Shown: positions 31,918-44,200, numbered from the stretch's first letter. The stretch is DNA of 64,000 nucleotides from Pyrus communis (GCF_963583255.1 NC_084803.1:24712428-24776427), one strand, 5' to 3'. The notes: generated from the letters alone by a model not told the origin. Numbers and translations: made by a program.

Positions 31918-33240
31918 TCATTCAACAAAATCTTTAACATAAGGAAGTTTAACAATATGCTGTTTTCTGTGCCAAAAAACATTGGGGAGATCTGAACAGA
32001 TTTCTTTAGTAAGCTTATTAGAAAACTGGGAAATAGAATCTAATAAAACTTTATTTGTGAGCTGTTCTTCAATTCTTTTGTGTCTAATTTCGTCTTGTAA
32101 AAATGTAATTTGCTGGGATTTTGCAGTAATCTGGTTGAGGGTTTTTGAAATATTATCTTTTTGAAGTTGTTTTAACTTTTTAAGATCTGTTTCCATGCAA
32201 AATTCAAAAGTAATTTTTTGGCTAAAAACCTTGGTAGAAATGCAGTTATGATGAACTTTGAAATTATAAATTAATGCAATGAAAAGGAGTCCCAAAATGA
32301 CTGGATCAGAAATATTTTTGATTAAAACAAACGGTGTTTTAAAACAAACATTTTGTTGACAAACGTGGGCTTTGGGAATTTCATATTTTAACGTCATCGG
32401 GGATTGATTTGCAGCACTAAGTGTTTCGGTGGATTTATGATAAAACTTTGTAGGTATTAATCCTTCTTGAATGCAATTCAAATCTGCGCCTGAATCAATT
32501 AAAGCTATAGTTTCCAAATGAAAATCTTCGATTATTATCGTGATTTTAGAATACCATTTTCGAATTCTAATTTTGTCTAAAAGACTTAAAACAAAATCTT
32601 TTGAAGAAGAGGATTTGCTTGACTGAGCATTGAAATTGGAATTTGAAGAAGAACTGCCTTGTTCTTCTGTAAGCGCTTGGGTACGGACTTTACTAAGTTG
32701 TGAACGGATTTCTGTATTTTCAGATTTTAAAAACTTAATTTCCGATTTAATTTGATTAACTTCTTTTTGTAAATCCTTGATGGTGATTTCCTTTTTTGGT
32801 TTGTTAAAACGTTCTAAAGTAGTACTGAGAGAAATCTTTTGAGGAAAAGTTTGGCTAGTGCCAGGTTCTTGAAGAGAAATCAAATCTTTGAGTTTTTTCA
32901 AATAAAAAGACTTTAAATCTGGGTCATCGACTTTGCTTATTAATTCCATTAAAAACTCCTCTTGTTGTTCTTGTTTGTTAAGCACTGAAATTTTGTTACA
33001 ACAAGTGTCTGTGCATCCAAACTTTATGTTTGGCGAAGAAACGTCGCTAGAACTGCTATGATCAGAAGAGGATAATTCCAAATCCTTATCTGATTGACTA
33101 GAGTCGGTGTTTCTAAGTTCTAACGTCTGGATCAGCTGTACTTTCTCTTCATCAGAGATTTTTAGCTGATTAATCGCTTTCTTAACTTTACATTCATTTG
33201 CGTAATGGCCAAATTTACCACACTTGTAGCATTTTCCTTT
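31918..33240 (-). pseudogene. Pararetrovirus capsid C-terminus and aspartic protease
   Basis: The frame 33081-31918 (first listed codon is TTG, so open upstream) has the protease motif DSGAD at about 32496-32482. Just upstream, at about 33231-33190, is a CX2CX4HX4C zinc knuckle of caulimovirid capsid type. A Ser-rich acidic stretch and a coiled coil lie between them. The frame ends at 31918, before the RT frame opens at 31887, so the polyprotein is broken there. Confidence 0.75.
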
Positions 33241-34800
33241 TTTCCATTGAAAATCCTTTTTAGGTTTGCGAAAAGATTTCTTTTTAGGGTTTGAAAAGGG
33301 TTTTTCATAAAACTTGTTAGTTTGAAAAGGTTTGTTGGAAGACCTTTTGTTTTTGTAAAATCTAGAATGAGGTTTAGAAAACTTGCTTGTTTGCTGGGCT
33401 TTTTTCTTTTAGCTTGAAGGAGCAATTGGAGGTAAACCGTATTGTTCACAAAACGTTCCAAGTTCATATTTAGCAATAGATTTGTCTTTGTTTACCTGTT
33501 TTGAAATCTTCATGTCAATACACATTTTCAATCCTTCCTTCTGAATAACATTAACTATGTTACCATAAGTAAGGGTATGATAAGGTATGACACCTTCGTC
33601 ATTTACTAAAACATTTCGGATTTTGGAGCAAAAAGATTTGGTAAACCATTGATAAATTTTTCTTTCCAAAAAGGTTGATTACTATCTTCCCGTAGCATAA
33701 CTCTGGATATAAAAACATCTTTATACCATCTGAAATCACTTAAGGTTGGACACCTTAAATTACTCAGTTGGTCGTGGATACGAGTAGTAACGTTGCTGGG
33801 TGTTCCTATAAAGTGTTCTATAATCGTATAAAGTAGTGTGTTTACTCCGTCGGGTACTCCCTGTCCTATCGTTTCGTCAAAGATGGGAAATCCTTCCTCA
33901 TCTTTCTTAACCTCAAAGCGAATCTCGTCCCTGGATTGAGAAGTTAAGTGCTTCTCCCACCAAGAATGAAGCATTCCAGTGAAACCAGTGACTAGTAGGT
34001 CAACAATTTGTGTTTGAGTAAAACCGTGATTTGAAATGTAGCTATTTGCAACCATGGACATATGTTGGAGTTTGTTTAAAAGTTCTTGTTCTGACAATCC
34101 ATCTATATTCCATTCATAGAGTTTGTCAGCAGAGACTGAAAATTGATTTTGAATATTTCTTTCTTCAAACTGAAGATCAGGAGGTGTTGGTCTGGGATAC
34201 CAGTTTTTTGTAAGAGAAGTGGGATTAACTGGATGAGTACGAATACGTTTTAAATCATGAGTTGGTTGAAGCTCAATTTGTTGAAAAGCATTTTCAATAT
34301 TTTGAATAGCAGAACTAGTTTCTGTATCCTGAGAAGAGTCTGAAATAGACGTTTGTTCTTCCTCCACAGAATCATCATGGTTCTGTAAAACATTAACAAC
34401 TTTTTCTTTTTTGAGCTCATTGAGCATTTGATCAATTTTTTGCAAAGTAGTCATAGACTTTAAAGCAGTGCTGCTTGAAGAAGCATTAGTAAAACTTACT
34501 AAAGGTTTTTCTTTTTGAAAAGATTTTGGCGAAGACAATTTGTCAATTTTTGTTTCAATTTTATCTAGCTGTTTTCCAATAGTATGAAGACTCTGGTTTG
34601 TAAAATTGTTCTGTTCTATGACAGATTTAAAACCTGATTCTTCTTTTGGAAGTTTGAAAGGAGTTGTCGAAATTTGGGTATTACCAGTGGTAATCAAAAT
34701 AGTTTCTTTGGGAAGATGACTAGAAGAAATCAAAGTTTTGTCTTCCTTAACCCAATTTTCTTTTGTAACAACCGTAACTTTGTTTTTGGTTTCATTTATA
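33162..34800 (-). pseudogene. Pararetrovirus capsid region, frameshifted
   Basis: Three overlapping minus-strand frames (34800-33606, 33669-33409, 33476-33162) cover a Ser/Thr/Glu-rich N-terminal coiled-coil part, then capsid-like sequence including LYEWNIDGLSEQE and FWKEKFINGLPNLF. The frame extends artificially past 34800 through the TA run (giving a Tyr-Ile repeat) into LTR B. Frame changes near 33610-33670, 33410-33480 and upstream of the knuckle show decay. Confidence 0.7.
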
Positions 34801-34821
34801 TATATATATATATATATATAT
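34799..34821. repeat. (TA)n run at the pararetrovirus/LTR B junction
   Basis: Pure TA repeat between the last viral sequence and the first base of LTR B. A similar TA run lies at the other viral boundary (28604-28620). Confidence 0.9.
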
Positions 34822-35248
34822 TGACACACCCTGATCGAGATCAGGGCATGCTGGCCATCACGTGGAAGTGACGTAACCATGTGCACAGTGCGGAAGCTAA
34901 TAAAATAATAATGTAAATAATACGAATAAATAAAAACTAGTCTTGCATAAAGTAATAACAACAAATGCAAGCGTAAGTGCGACGCTAAGTTCAAAGCATA
35001 AAAGCCTAATGCAGTCCAGGAGAAAACGACGCAACAAAAGTACACCCGAAGGTGGTCCTACACTGGTGATCGTCTGTCAGATATGCCGGGGAAATCCTCA
35101 GGGAAACCACCAAATGTGCTAGCCAACTAGAACCTGGAGGGGCGCAAAACAAAAGCGTGAGTGGGCAAAAACAAAGTTTTTCGAAAACCATTTAATAAAT
35201 AAGTTCTAACCCCTCGCCGTAAAACCTGTATACTTATCAGAAAATAGA

Positions 35249-35317
<69 letters not shown>

Positions 35318-35820
35318 TCATGCTCGAGAATATGCTATGCCAAAACCTCAAAGAAAAATGCAAGTGCTCAGGTAATATTGCATCAAAATCATATAATATG
35401 TCAGCCGGAGTCACCTAACGTGACCTGTGCGGCTGAATCTAGAGCTCAAATCTCAATCTCACTAACTAGACCTGCACACGAGTCGGAACCACCTAAAGTG
35501 GTCTGTACGACAGGACTGGTGTAACATATATATACGCTCAAGTGCTATGATCACGTGAAGGCTGTGCGAATAATCGCGAGTCACCTACGAGTCGGAACCA
35601 CCTAAAGTGGTCTGTACGACAGGACTGTGCACCTAACTTGGATCCAAGCTGAGCGTGTGGTGCGGGAGGTGAACATCACGTGAAGGACTGTGCCCAACTC
35701 TGGGCGGGAGCACTAACACCGGGGGTGCAGGTTATGAGCTCTCTATGCATCTCAAATCACTACTGAATGTAAACATAAATCACAACTCACCTGGCACTTA
35801 CCTGTACGTCCGCAGCACCA

Positions 35821-35855
<35 letters not shown>

Positions 35856-37030
35856 AATTAACAATGCATAAATAACTGCAAAACTATAGGCATAACATAT
35901 AACGAATAAACGTTCTAAATAAATTTCTGGGAAAATATAAGTATATAGGTATATACGGAAAACCAAAAGCCCACTCACTGGTAAGTGGAAGGGTCGTAAC
36001 CCCCCTGCCTCGAGTGACCACGCTCGTCCTCGGGATAGGATTCACCTATATGCGAAACAACCATAAAAACGTAAATTTTAAAGCACATAACCAAACTTAA
36101 GAAATAACTTCTCATACAATGCTCAAATGGGGTGTATGAATACACCAACGTGATCTACTCAACCTCAGAAACATCCCCATATTTTTAAAATAATTTTTCA
36201 CCGCCGCACGCGCCCCCACACGCCGGCCACGCGCAGGCACGTGCCTGGCACACTGACGGCGTCAGTTAACGCCGTCAGGAAAATTTTGTTAACTTTAACA
36301 GATTCCGTCAACGGCGTTAGGAATATTCCGTCCAAACTGACGGAATATTCCGTCGTTTTCTCCGGCAAGGCTCCGGCGCCGGAAAATCGGGAAAATTTCA
36401 AATCGTGATATCTTCTTCGTTTTCAACCAAATTTCACAAAATTGGTACCAAAATGAAGCTTACAACGAGGGGAACAAGATCATACCACTTTCAAGTGCTA
36501 AAATCCACGAAATCTCGCCTGGAAAATACCCATAACTCCGCCCAACCTCGAAACTCGTGATCCCGACGTCTAAAACCTTCAAACGAAAGACCCCGAGCCT
36601 CCTAAGAACCTCACCAAGCTTCCTACAAGCTTGAAATTCCCAAAAACATGAGAATTTACGTGTGCATGAACAGTACCAAAAATCGGGTATCCCGAGTTCA
36701 ACGTGAAAACGAAGGTATCCTTACCTGAAATGGGTATGGTTAGACTCCAATGGACCTCACGAGCATGGATATTTACTTTGTTTCTTCGATCTGTGAAGAT
36801 TTCATGGGTTTGTGTGTGTGTCCGTACGTTTGGATGGAAAATGGGAAGGAAAGGGAGCTCGGGTCAGGGTGCAGGGATAGGGGAATGGGTGTGGGGTGTA
36901 GGTTAGCGTGTGTGTGGCCCAAAACATGCCAACAAAAACCCAAAAACATACACACAACGAAAAAATCACACTAGGGGCAAAATCATATTTTCACGCGTAC
37001 GTTTTAAAATTTTCGGAACGGGCTGTCACA
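34822..37030. mobile_element. Solo LTR B (same family as LTR A)
   Basis: Starts TGACACACCCTGATCG and ends GGGCTGTCACA. The flanking 5-mers are TATAT (34817-34821) and TATAT (37031-37035), though in TA-rich sequence such a match is weak. 2209 bp, same orientation as LTR A. It contains long (AT)n runs at about 35263-35314 and 35824-35852. Short frames at 36703-36974 are shadows. Confidence 0.75.
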
Positions 37031-37966
37031 TATATAATATAGAATATATTGTATATATTAATATGACTATTGTATGTTATAATAAATCTTTTAGTAATTA
37101 AACTTTAAAATTATCAAAATAATTTTTTTCTTAACGGGTCGAAATGGGTTACCCATGTGTTACCTATGTGTATACCCGTTAAGAACCCATTATTAACGGG
37201 TTCTTAATGGGTTACGCGATAATGACCCGATTAGTTATCGTGTTGACCCAAAATCTGTTATTTTCGTATCGTGTCACTGTGTCGTGTCAAAAACTGCCGG
37301 GTCTAGTCGCAATGGTGAATGAAGGTAGAAAGGTAGTGGTAGAAGTGTGTCGGCTTGCAGAGGTATGTCTAGGCTTTTAATTGAGACAGTCAGTGGTGAA
37401 GTTGAGAACAAGGGTTTGCAATCGGGGTTTGAAGATAGAGTGGGACCAGCTAAAGCTTGAATTTTTTTATTTTAAAGGCTTGCTTTCGTGAAGTTCTGAA
37501 GGTGTAGAATGCTGTGGAGGTGCATAGGGTAGTAAAAGGGGCACAATTAATCCTTGGACTGTGTTTCAAATTCATTGATTCAGATGTTTTAGTGTTTCAA
37601 ATTTATTGCTTCAGATGACTGAGATTTTTCCTTGGACCCATGTGACTTGAAGGCTCTTGATTGGTAGCTAAATGAGTGAAAGGTTGAGACTATGTTCTTC
37701 GAATTTTTGCTTAATTTACTGTTCTTGTCTAATGTTGTACCCTGTGTTCGTATTCTGTTGAATATTTGTGTATTTGAGTTTATAATGTCATAGGATTAAA
37801 GTGACTGTAGCTTGGTTGGTTTCAGGAGTTGGGAGGGTTTCAAAATTATTTCTTATGTAAAAGTTTATGCTTTACAGTGTAATGGCTGAAGGTTAATGGT
37901 TGTAGCTTTTTGCTTCTTCATGTGTATAACTTGTACTTTGAGTGATTTAATGTGTGAGAGACTATG

Positions 37967-38730
37967 TAAATAGGTTTTGCTTCCACAATCTTGAGCAAGA
38001 CTGTGGAAGGCTTTTTGAATTTTTTGTTGAAGCCTTTGGTCGAAGCTTTTTTTTTTTGAAGCTCATAAATAGATTTTGCTTCCACACCCTTGAGCAAGAG
38101 TGTGGAAGGCTTTTTGGATTTTTGTTGTTGAAGCTTTTGGTTGAAGCTTTTTGGAACACATAAATAGATTGTGCTTCCACACTCTTGAGCAAAAGTGTGG
38201 AAGGCTTTTTGAATTTTTGTTGTTGAAGCTTTTGGTTGAGGCTTTTTAGAGCACATAAATAGATTTTGCTTCCACACTTTTGTGCAAGAGTGTGGAAGGC
38301 TTTTTGGCTTTTTGTTGTTTGGTAAAGTGTGAAGCTTCCTCCTTTCAAAGTGTGGGAGGTTTCCTCTCTCAAAGTGTGTGAAGGCTTTTTCCCTTCAAGG
38401 GTGTGAGAAGCTCTCTCCCTTGGGTATGGGAAGCTTTCTGAAGGGTGTGGGAAGCTCTCTCCCTTCAAGGGTATGGAAGACTCTTTCCCTTTAATGGTGT
38501 GGGAAGCTTTCTCCCTTGGGTGTGGGAAGCTCTCTCCCTTCAAGGATGTGGAAAGTTCTCTCTCTTCAAGGATGTGGGAAGCTCATAACCTTGGGTATGA
38601 GAAGCTCATGTGGGAAGCTCTCTCCCTTGGGTATGGGAAGTTTTCTCCCTTCAAGGGTGTGGAAAGCTCTATATAGGACCTCATAAGTTAATTTTGCTTC
38701 CATACTTTTGAGCAAGAGTGTGGAAGGCAA
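37967..38730 (-). repeat. Tat 3' region tandem repeats with conserved hairpins
   Basis: Four units of 95-99 bp each hold the dyad CTTCCACAC-n-GTGTGGAAG (starts about 37980, 38079, 38174 and 38269), and a fifth hairpin occurs at about 38697. Between them (38330-38690) is a denser array of short units around GGGAAGCTCTCTCCCTT with TCAAGGGTGTGG. It lies between pol and the 3' LTR, where Tat/Ogre elements are known to host variable tandem arrays. The open frames here are repeat products. Confidence 0.85.
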
Positions 38731-39290
38731 TCTACATGTTGAAGTTTTTGTTGACCTCCTTATGCTTAAAATTAGTTAATCATTGTTAAGCGATTAATTA
38801 GTTGACTAATAATTAATTAATTAGTAATTAACAATTAAGTAATTGATTAATAATTATCAAAATAATTACTAATTAGTTAATTAATTAATTTTGGATTTTT
38901 TTTCGGAGTTTTTTTTTGGAATTTTTTTTCTGAATTTTTAATTTTCCTAGCTTATGTGGAAGTCCCAAGGCTTGACATGTGGGGCTTTCTCAAGGTTGAG
39001 TTTGAATTTCTTTGCCCATGTTGGACTATATAAGAAGGATGAGTTTCCACTTCTTACATTGCTTTCATTTGCTCCTTAGTGTAGTGATTTTTGAAGATAG
39101 AGTGTTCTCTGGTTGAGAGGGGTTTTGACGGTGCTTGACACCATTCTCCGTTTAGTAGCCTTTTCTTTAGATCAAATGCATGCATTCTTGTTGAACTATT
39201 TGAGTTTCTATGCATTTGGCTAAGAAGATGATGAACTAGTTGAATTTCCATCATGACTTAGGAGCATTTTAGACTTCAATCCTCCATGTA
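38731..39290. other. AT-rich spacer
   Basis: Contains TTAATTAATTA-type runs (38770-38890) and nothing that looks coding. It may include the leader of the antisense ORF, with TATATAAG at 39026-39033 in plus orientation as a candidate TATA box. Confidence 0.4.
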
Positions 39291-39291
39291 G

Positions 39292-42000
39292 TGATAGAGG
39301 TGTGTGTTTCTGTTTGTTGTAGATGTCTGAAGGTTGATGATGGCTTCTCTAGCTCTGGCTCTTGGTTCAAGCCGTCAAGTTTTTCCTTAGAGTCTTATGA
39401 AGAGGAAGTGTTGGGTGACCCTCATGACCACCAAACATGTCTTCCATTTGATGAAGAGGCAGGTGAAGAGCATGGGTCCAGGGACAGAGCCTTAGATATT
39501 GGTGCATCCACTTCCCATATGTCATTAGTTGAAGAGGGTGTCCTTAATGTTATACCCATTTTTCGTTCTGAGTTTACGGCGGACCACTTAGATAAGAACT
39601 TGCTAGATAGTAGACGTCAGCTTGATGCCTTAAGGGAGTCTTGTTGTATATCCAACAACATAGGCATGGGCTTAGTGCGTGACGAAGAATTGCCTACTGA
39701 TCCACCTAAGGCTCATGTCATGTTCTATACCCAAATATTAGAGAAGTTGGGGGTAAAGTTGTCGTTGCATCGATGGTTGCAAAAGATGCTTACCCTCACG
39801 GGATACGCGCATGGGCAACTCAATCCTAGTCTATGGGAGACTTTGATTGGGACGTACATCATTTGGATAGTGTGGTTTAGGTGAACCTTCCTTCCTTCAA
39901 TGGCAGTATTGCTATAAGATGCGTTTGGCCAAGTCATCCACGGGCTATGTTGAGTGTGCATGTCGGAGTGAGAAAGAGCATATAGTTTTTGGTAAGAGAA
40001 AATCATATTCTACTTGGAAAAACTGTTGGTGTTTCCTTTACAAGGGTTGGGAGCATGATAGAAGTATCACGCCTGAGCAGCGCATTCTTACCCACTTCTA
40101 GACCATAGGTTGTAATGCATCCATTGTTTGCATACTTTGTTATTTGTTGTGATCCTTACTTGGTTCTAACACTTTGCCTTATGTAGTGTCGAAGAAGGCT
40201 ATCAAATTGTCTGGACAAGAGCTTGCTCATGTACAAAAAGTGTTGAGCAACCAAAAAAGAATAGACACTTGGACAAGCTACAACCCTTGTTTCAAAAGTA
40301 CGATTTCCAGCCCTTACTGTCCGAGTGCCAGAGACGAGTGAGTAAGTCATATCCTAAGTTTGCCTTTTTTCTTTTTTTATTTTCTTTTTATTTTTATTTA
40401 TTCTTATAAAGTTGTATTTCTTCAAACAAAGTTGTATTCCTTACTTTGATTTTCCTTGTTCAGTGGAGAAGGTGAGCAAGAAAGGGGAAACCAGCTCCAA
40501 AAAAGGGAAAACAACCATGTTAGTTCCCGTAGACAACATTCTATTTCACAAGGAAGCTCGCAAGCACAGGGTGAAGCCAGTCCTTAGGCCTAAGTCTAAA
40601 GAGGAGGTCCTCAAGATTGCCACCTCCAAGAGGGCTGAAGGTGAGGCCATCGGATGTGCTGCTGCCATAGTTGCAGGGGAGGAAAGGTAATTGTTGCCTC
40701 CTCCTCCTAACATCGATCTCGTCTTTCCTCCAGTCATGGAGTACGTTGGCCAAGAAGGTGTCCCTAGCTCCAGTGTCACATCCCGGCCAGGGGAGAACCA
40801 CTTCCCAGGCCCGCTCCACCACCGTAGCACGATATTGTCCACTTTGGGCCCCAACTAAGCCCTCACGGTTTTGTGTCTGGGAACTCACATGAGAACTTCC
40901 CAATGGGTCACCCATCTTGGGAGTGCTATTGTGCGCTACTCGCTTAACTTCGGAGTTCCTATGAAACCCGAAGCTAGTGAGCTCCCAAAAGGCCTCGTGC
41001 TAGGTAGGGATGGGAATATACATATAAGGATCACTCCCCTGGGCGACGTGGGATGTCATATCCAGCCGCAAGAGGAAGTACAAGGAAGAGGCTGGTAACA
41101 TCCCTTAGAAGGACTTGAAGGTTGCCATGTAGCAAATAGTTTTAGGTTTGTCAACAATTGCCTTGCAGGGCACCGAGCCACTATTGACGAGTTCGGTGAG
41201 CCTCTAATTGAGAATGAATCAGTTCGTGACTGGATGATGAGGCTATCTGCTTATGTAAGTGTTACTTTGTCATTTCCTTACTTTCTCCTCTTTTTTCTTT
41301 GTCTTCATTTTCCTTTGGTATTGATGATCATCTTGTCATATAGGTCATGACTGAGGACGATGATAGACTGCGATAGGTCAAACGATACAAAGTGAAACTT
41401 AAAAAAAACAAGCAACTTATAGATGATGCTAGGAAGAAGAGCAAAGCTTGGACTAAGGCCATCTAGCTCAAGGACCAAACCTTGGAAAGGTTAAAGAGGC
41501 GAAATGATGAGAACTTACGGCTCAAGAAGCATTTGGAGGCGACTATCCTTGAGGCTTCCAAGGTCAAAAGGGAACAGGATAATGCTTTAGGTAAGGTTGA
41601 AGAGTTGAAGAAGAGTCTCCCAACTAAGAGGGAAACTACTGTGCGGGAGTTATTAGGTACCCAGGCTTTTCGTCATGTCATCAGGCCCCACTGTGCCTGA
41701 GATATTCGGCTTTAGAAAAGGAAATGGGTGGCCATCCTTGAGTCATACGATGGCGGAGACATTCTCGAAGAATACCGTGAGGAAATGGAGGAGCATCGGC
41801 TAAAAGGTGAATGCTTCATCCTCGAACTCGATCCTAGTAGTGGTGAAGAGTCTGAGGATACCACCAATGCTGATGAGCAGACTCAGTAGGGTAAAGATGG
41901 TCCCAGAGATGCCAATGATGGCGGTGATGGCGATGGAGACGAGACACAACATGATATTGTTGAGAGTTCGACCTCAGATAAGGATGGTTCGTAATGTCTT
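39292..42000 (+). pseudogene. Antisense ORF (aORF) of the Tat-like element, decayed
   Basis: Plus-strand coding-like pieces lie opposite to gag-pol. The segment 39292-39884 has VMFYTQILEKLGVKLSLHRW and GYAHGQLNPSLWETLIGTYI. It resembles the putative gypsy-type transposon domain (Pfam PF04195, from memory) seen in antisense ORFs of Tat-group elements. Pieces at 39919-40101 and 40412-40690 follow in other frames, consistent with introns or decay; the frame at 41482-41700 is a Lys/Glu-rich coiled coil, and an acidic tail is suggested to about 42000. The first piece has no ATG at its open end. A Cassandra LTR interrupts it at 40774. Function of such ORFs is unknown. Confidence 0.6.
40774..41060 (-). 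mobile_element. Cassandra solo LTR
   Basis: 287 bp, TGTCACATCCCGG...GATGTCATA, with TSD TCCAG on both sides (40769-40773, 41061-41065). The minus strand at about 40960-40896 carries 5S-rRNA-like sequence (AAGTTAAGCG...GATGGGTGACCCA...GGGAAG), the signature of Cassandra TRIM elements, which retain 5S internal promoter boxes. It is the same family as 58744-59388. Confidence 0.9.
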
Positions 42001-42469
42001 CACTTCCTACATGCACTAGTTTGTTGCATGGATGTTATGTGTGCCTAAGGGCTTTTTGTGTACGGATGTTTATGATATTGCACCGTTTGTTTTGATGTTA
42101 AGTGCCAAGTATTTGCACTATCATTTATTAGTACTTGGCTATGTTCGAATAAATCCCCTATTTGGATACAACCCATGACTTGGGTATAATTGAATGAATA
42201 CACCTTGAAGATGCTTGTTTATTTGCATAGTCTTGTTGACAGATACTTAGACTTTATTTCATGTTGAAGCTTTGAACTCGAGTATGTGATGTCATTTGAG
42301 TTGAGGTTTTGAGTTAGAATTTTATTAGGTCAGGGTGAAACCAAGTGTTTCGGTGCTAGGAATGTAAAAGAGTTAGGACAAAGTTTTATGAATAACCTCT
42401 TTATTAAGTTTGTGCTAAATGACCTTCCTTACAAAAGATGTTAAATGGCTATAGCTCAACATTTGTACA

Positions 42470-43360
42470 ATATGAGTCTACCTGTAATAGTACTTTAGGT
42501 GATTAGCGTTCCATGGATGGCCAAGTGTCTGCCATTGGAACTTCTGAGTTTGTAGGAGCCAGGGCGACTGATGCCAACAACTTCAAATGGTCCATCCCAA
42601 TTTGGACTGAGTGTGCCTTTGCTTGGGTTTTTATCATAGAGTAGTATTTTCTTCAATACCTAGTCCCCCACTTTGAAAAAGCGAGGTTTGACCCTAGAGT
42701 CTGCTTGTAAGCGATGTTCCTTAAGTGAGTATGATCCCTATGTTCCTCAACTAGATCTAAGTTGAGGGTGAATTATTTATCATTTTCTCTTTGCATGCAG
42801 TTCTTAACCCGTTATGTTGCTTGCTCAAGCTCAACTGGGATAACTGCCTTTGTACCAAAGGCAAGTGAGAATGGAATTTCTCCAGTTGAAATCCGATACG
42901 AAGTTTAGTATGACCAAAGAACCTGGGGTACAAGTTCTGGCCAACAACCTTTAGCCTCGTCCAAGCTAGTCTTCAAGGTGCATTTGATTATCTTGTTAAT
43001 GGCCTCAACTTGTCCATTAGCCTGAGGATAAGCTGGGGAAGCGAAACATAAGTTGATGTTGAACTTAGAGCAGAAAATACTGAAATTCTTGTTGTCAAAT
43101 TGTTGCCCATTGTCTGTGACAATTGCATTGGGAATGCCGAATCGGCAAATGATGTTATTCCATACAAAGTTTTCTATCTTTGCCTTGGTAATGGTTGCCA
43201 ATGGTTCTACTTTGGCCTACTTTGTGAAGTAGTCAACTGCAATGATCGCATAACGGACCTTGCCCTTTTCTGTAGGCATTGGGCCGATCAAATCAAGTCC
43301 TCACTGGGTGAAGGGCCAAGGGCTAATCATAGAAATGAGAGGCTCAAAAAGGAGTGAGGA
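42470..43360 (-). pseudogene. Tat integrase, broken
   Basis: The frame 43201-42905 holds the core with TDNGQQFDN and PQANGQVEAINK, bringing the second D and the E of the catalytic triad. Upstream the VDYFTK segment is interrupted by an in-frame TAG. Toward 42470 the sequence still resembles the C-terminal domain (NWDGPFEV, GSYKL) but with stops. It would have inserted the DNA copy into the host genome; it is inactive. Confidence 0.8.
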
Positions 43361-43589
43361 ATAATTGTGTAGCGTTTACACTTGTCAAATGAGCGAGATA
43401 TTTTGATGACATCCTGGTGAAAAGTGTTGGCCAATAATATTCCTGGTGAAAAGCCATGTGTGCTACGCACCGAGATCCAACATGATCTCCAATTACTCCC
43501 TTATGTATTTCTCAAAGAACAATTTCCCCCTTAGTAGGTGTAAGACACCTTAAGTATAGTAGGGTAAAACCTCGCTTGTAAAGTTGACC

Positions 43590-44200
43590 ATTGATGATCA
43601 GGTAGTGGGTAGACTTGTATCGAATTTGCTTAGCTTGGACTTTATCATCTTGGAGGGTGCCATGAGAAAAGAATTTATAGATCGGGGTAATCTAACTATT
43701 ACCTTGTTGTAAGTTGCACACTTCCATGGCCATGATGCTTGGTGCTGCCAATAACTCAACATGAATGTTTCTTCCAATCTCGTCTTCCACTGCTGAGGTG
43801 AGGCGGGCCAAGGCATCTGTATTACTGTTTGCCACTCGAGGGACTTAGGTGATCTAGTAGTGGAAATGATTGAGCAAAAGTTGTGCTTGGGCAAAATATG
43901 CTGCCATGGAGCTATCCTTAACATCAAAGTTGTTGGTGACTTGGTTAACCACCAACTGAAAGTCGCTGAAGATATCAAGTTGTTTAACTCCAAGGTGTTT
44001 GGCCAAATGTAAGTCTGTCAAGAGGGCTTCATACTCGGCCTCATTGTTTGACGCCTTGAATTTGAAGCGAAAAGTATACTCTATTGCAACTTTGTTGGGA
44101 GTAGTAAAAACCAGTCCTGCTCCACAACCCTATTGGTTGAATGAGCCATTAACATACAGAGACCATACTGGGAAGGTTGGTTCTACTTTCTGAGCTTCTG
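43590..44200 (-). pseudogene. Second (additional) RNase H domain of the Tat-like element
   Basis: Minus-strand text contains VVNQVTNNFDVKDSSMAAYF and, in the next piece, a PRVANSNTDALARL-like end, the form of the extra RNase H found between the normal RNase H and integrase in Tat-group elements. Frameshifts and stops are present. Its presence supports the Tat assignment. Confidence 0.65.

Larger units (their letters stand above)
28621..34800 (-). mobile_element. Endogenous pararetrovirus (Caulimoviridae), truncated and decayed
   Basis: A minus-strand block has capsid-like sequence with a CCHC knuckle, an aspartic protease, reverse transcriptase, RNase H and a second downstream ORF, but no integrase. 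This order is that of plant pararetroviruses; a single polyprotein followed by an ORF of unknown function suggests the florendovirus group (moderate confidence). It is bounded by TA-dinucleotide runs on both sides (28604-28620 and 34799-34821). The movement-protein part expected upstream of the capsid region is absent, cut at the right boundary. Several frameshifts break the polyprotein, so this is a fossil. Confidence 0.8.
24970..37305. mobile_element. hAT-like element copy 2, inflated by nested insertions
   Basis: The left end TAGACTTGACA at 24970 and the right end (inward) TAGACCCGGCA at 37305 match copy 1. Flanks GTCACAGT (24962-24969) and GTCGCAAT (37306-37313) agree at six of eight positions. 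Internal pieces 24970-25207, 27440-28600 and 37031-37305 align with copy 1. Insertions account for most of the 12.3 kb. Confidence 0.7.

Noticed and set aside
25208..37030. A single LTR retrotransposon with the pararetrovirus as its interior
   Set aside because: Each LTR has its own TSD, no primer site follows either LTR, and hAT sequence lies directly outside both and between LTR A and the virus.
37918..38543. 119- and 193-residue ORFs rich in repeated Lys/Ser segments
   Set aside because: They are translations of the Tat 3' tandem repeats; the repeat structure explains them.
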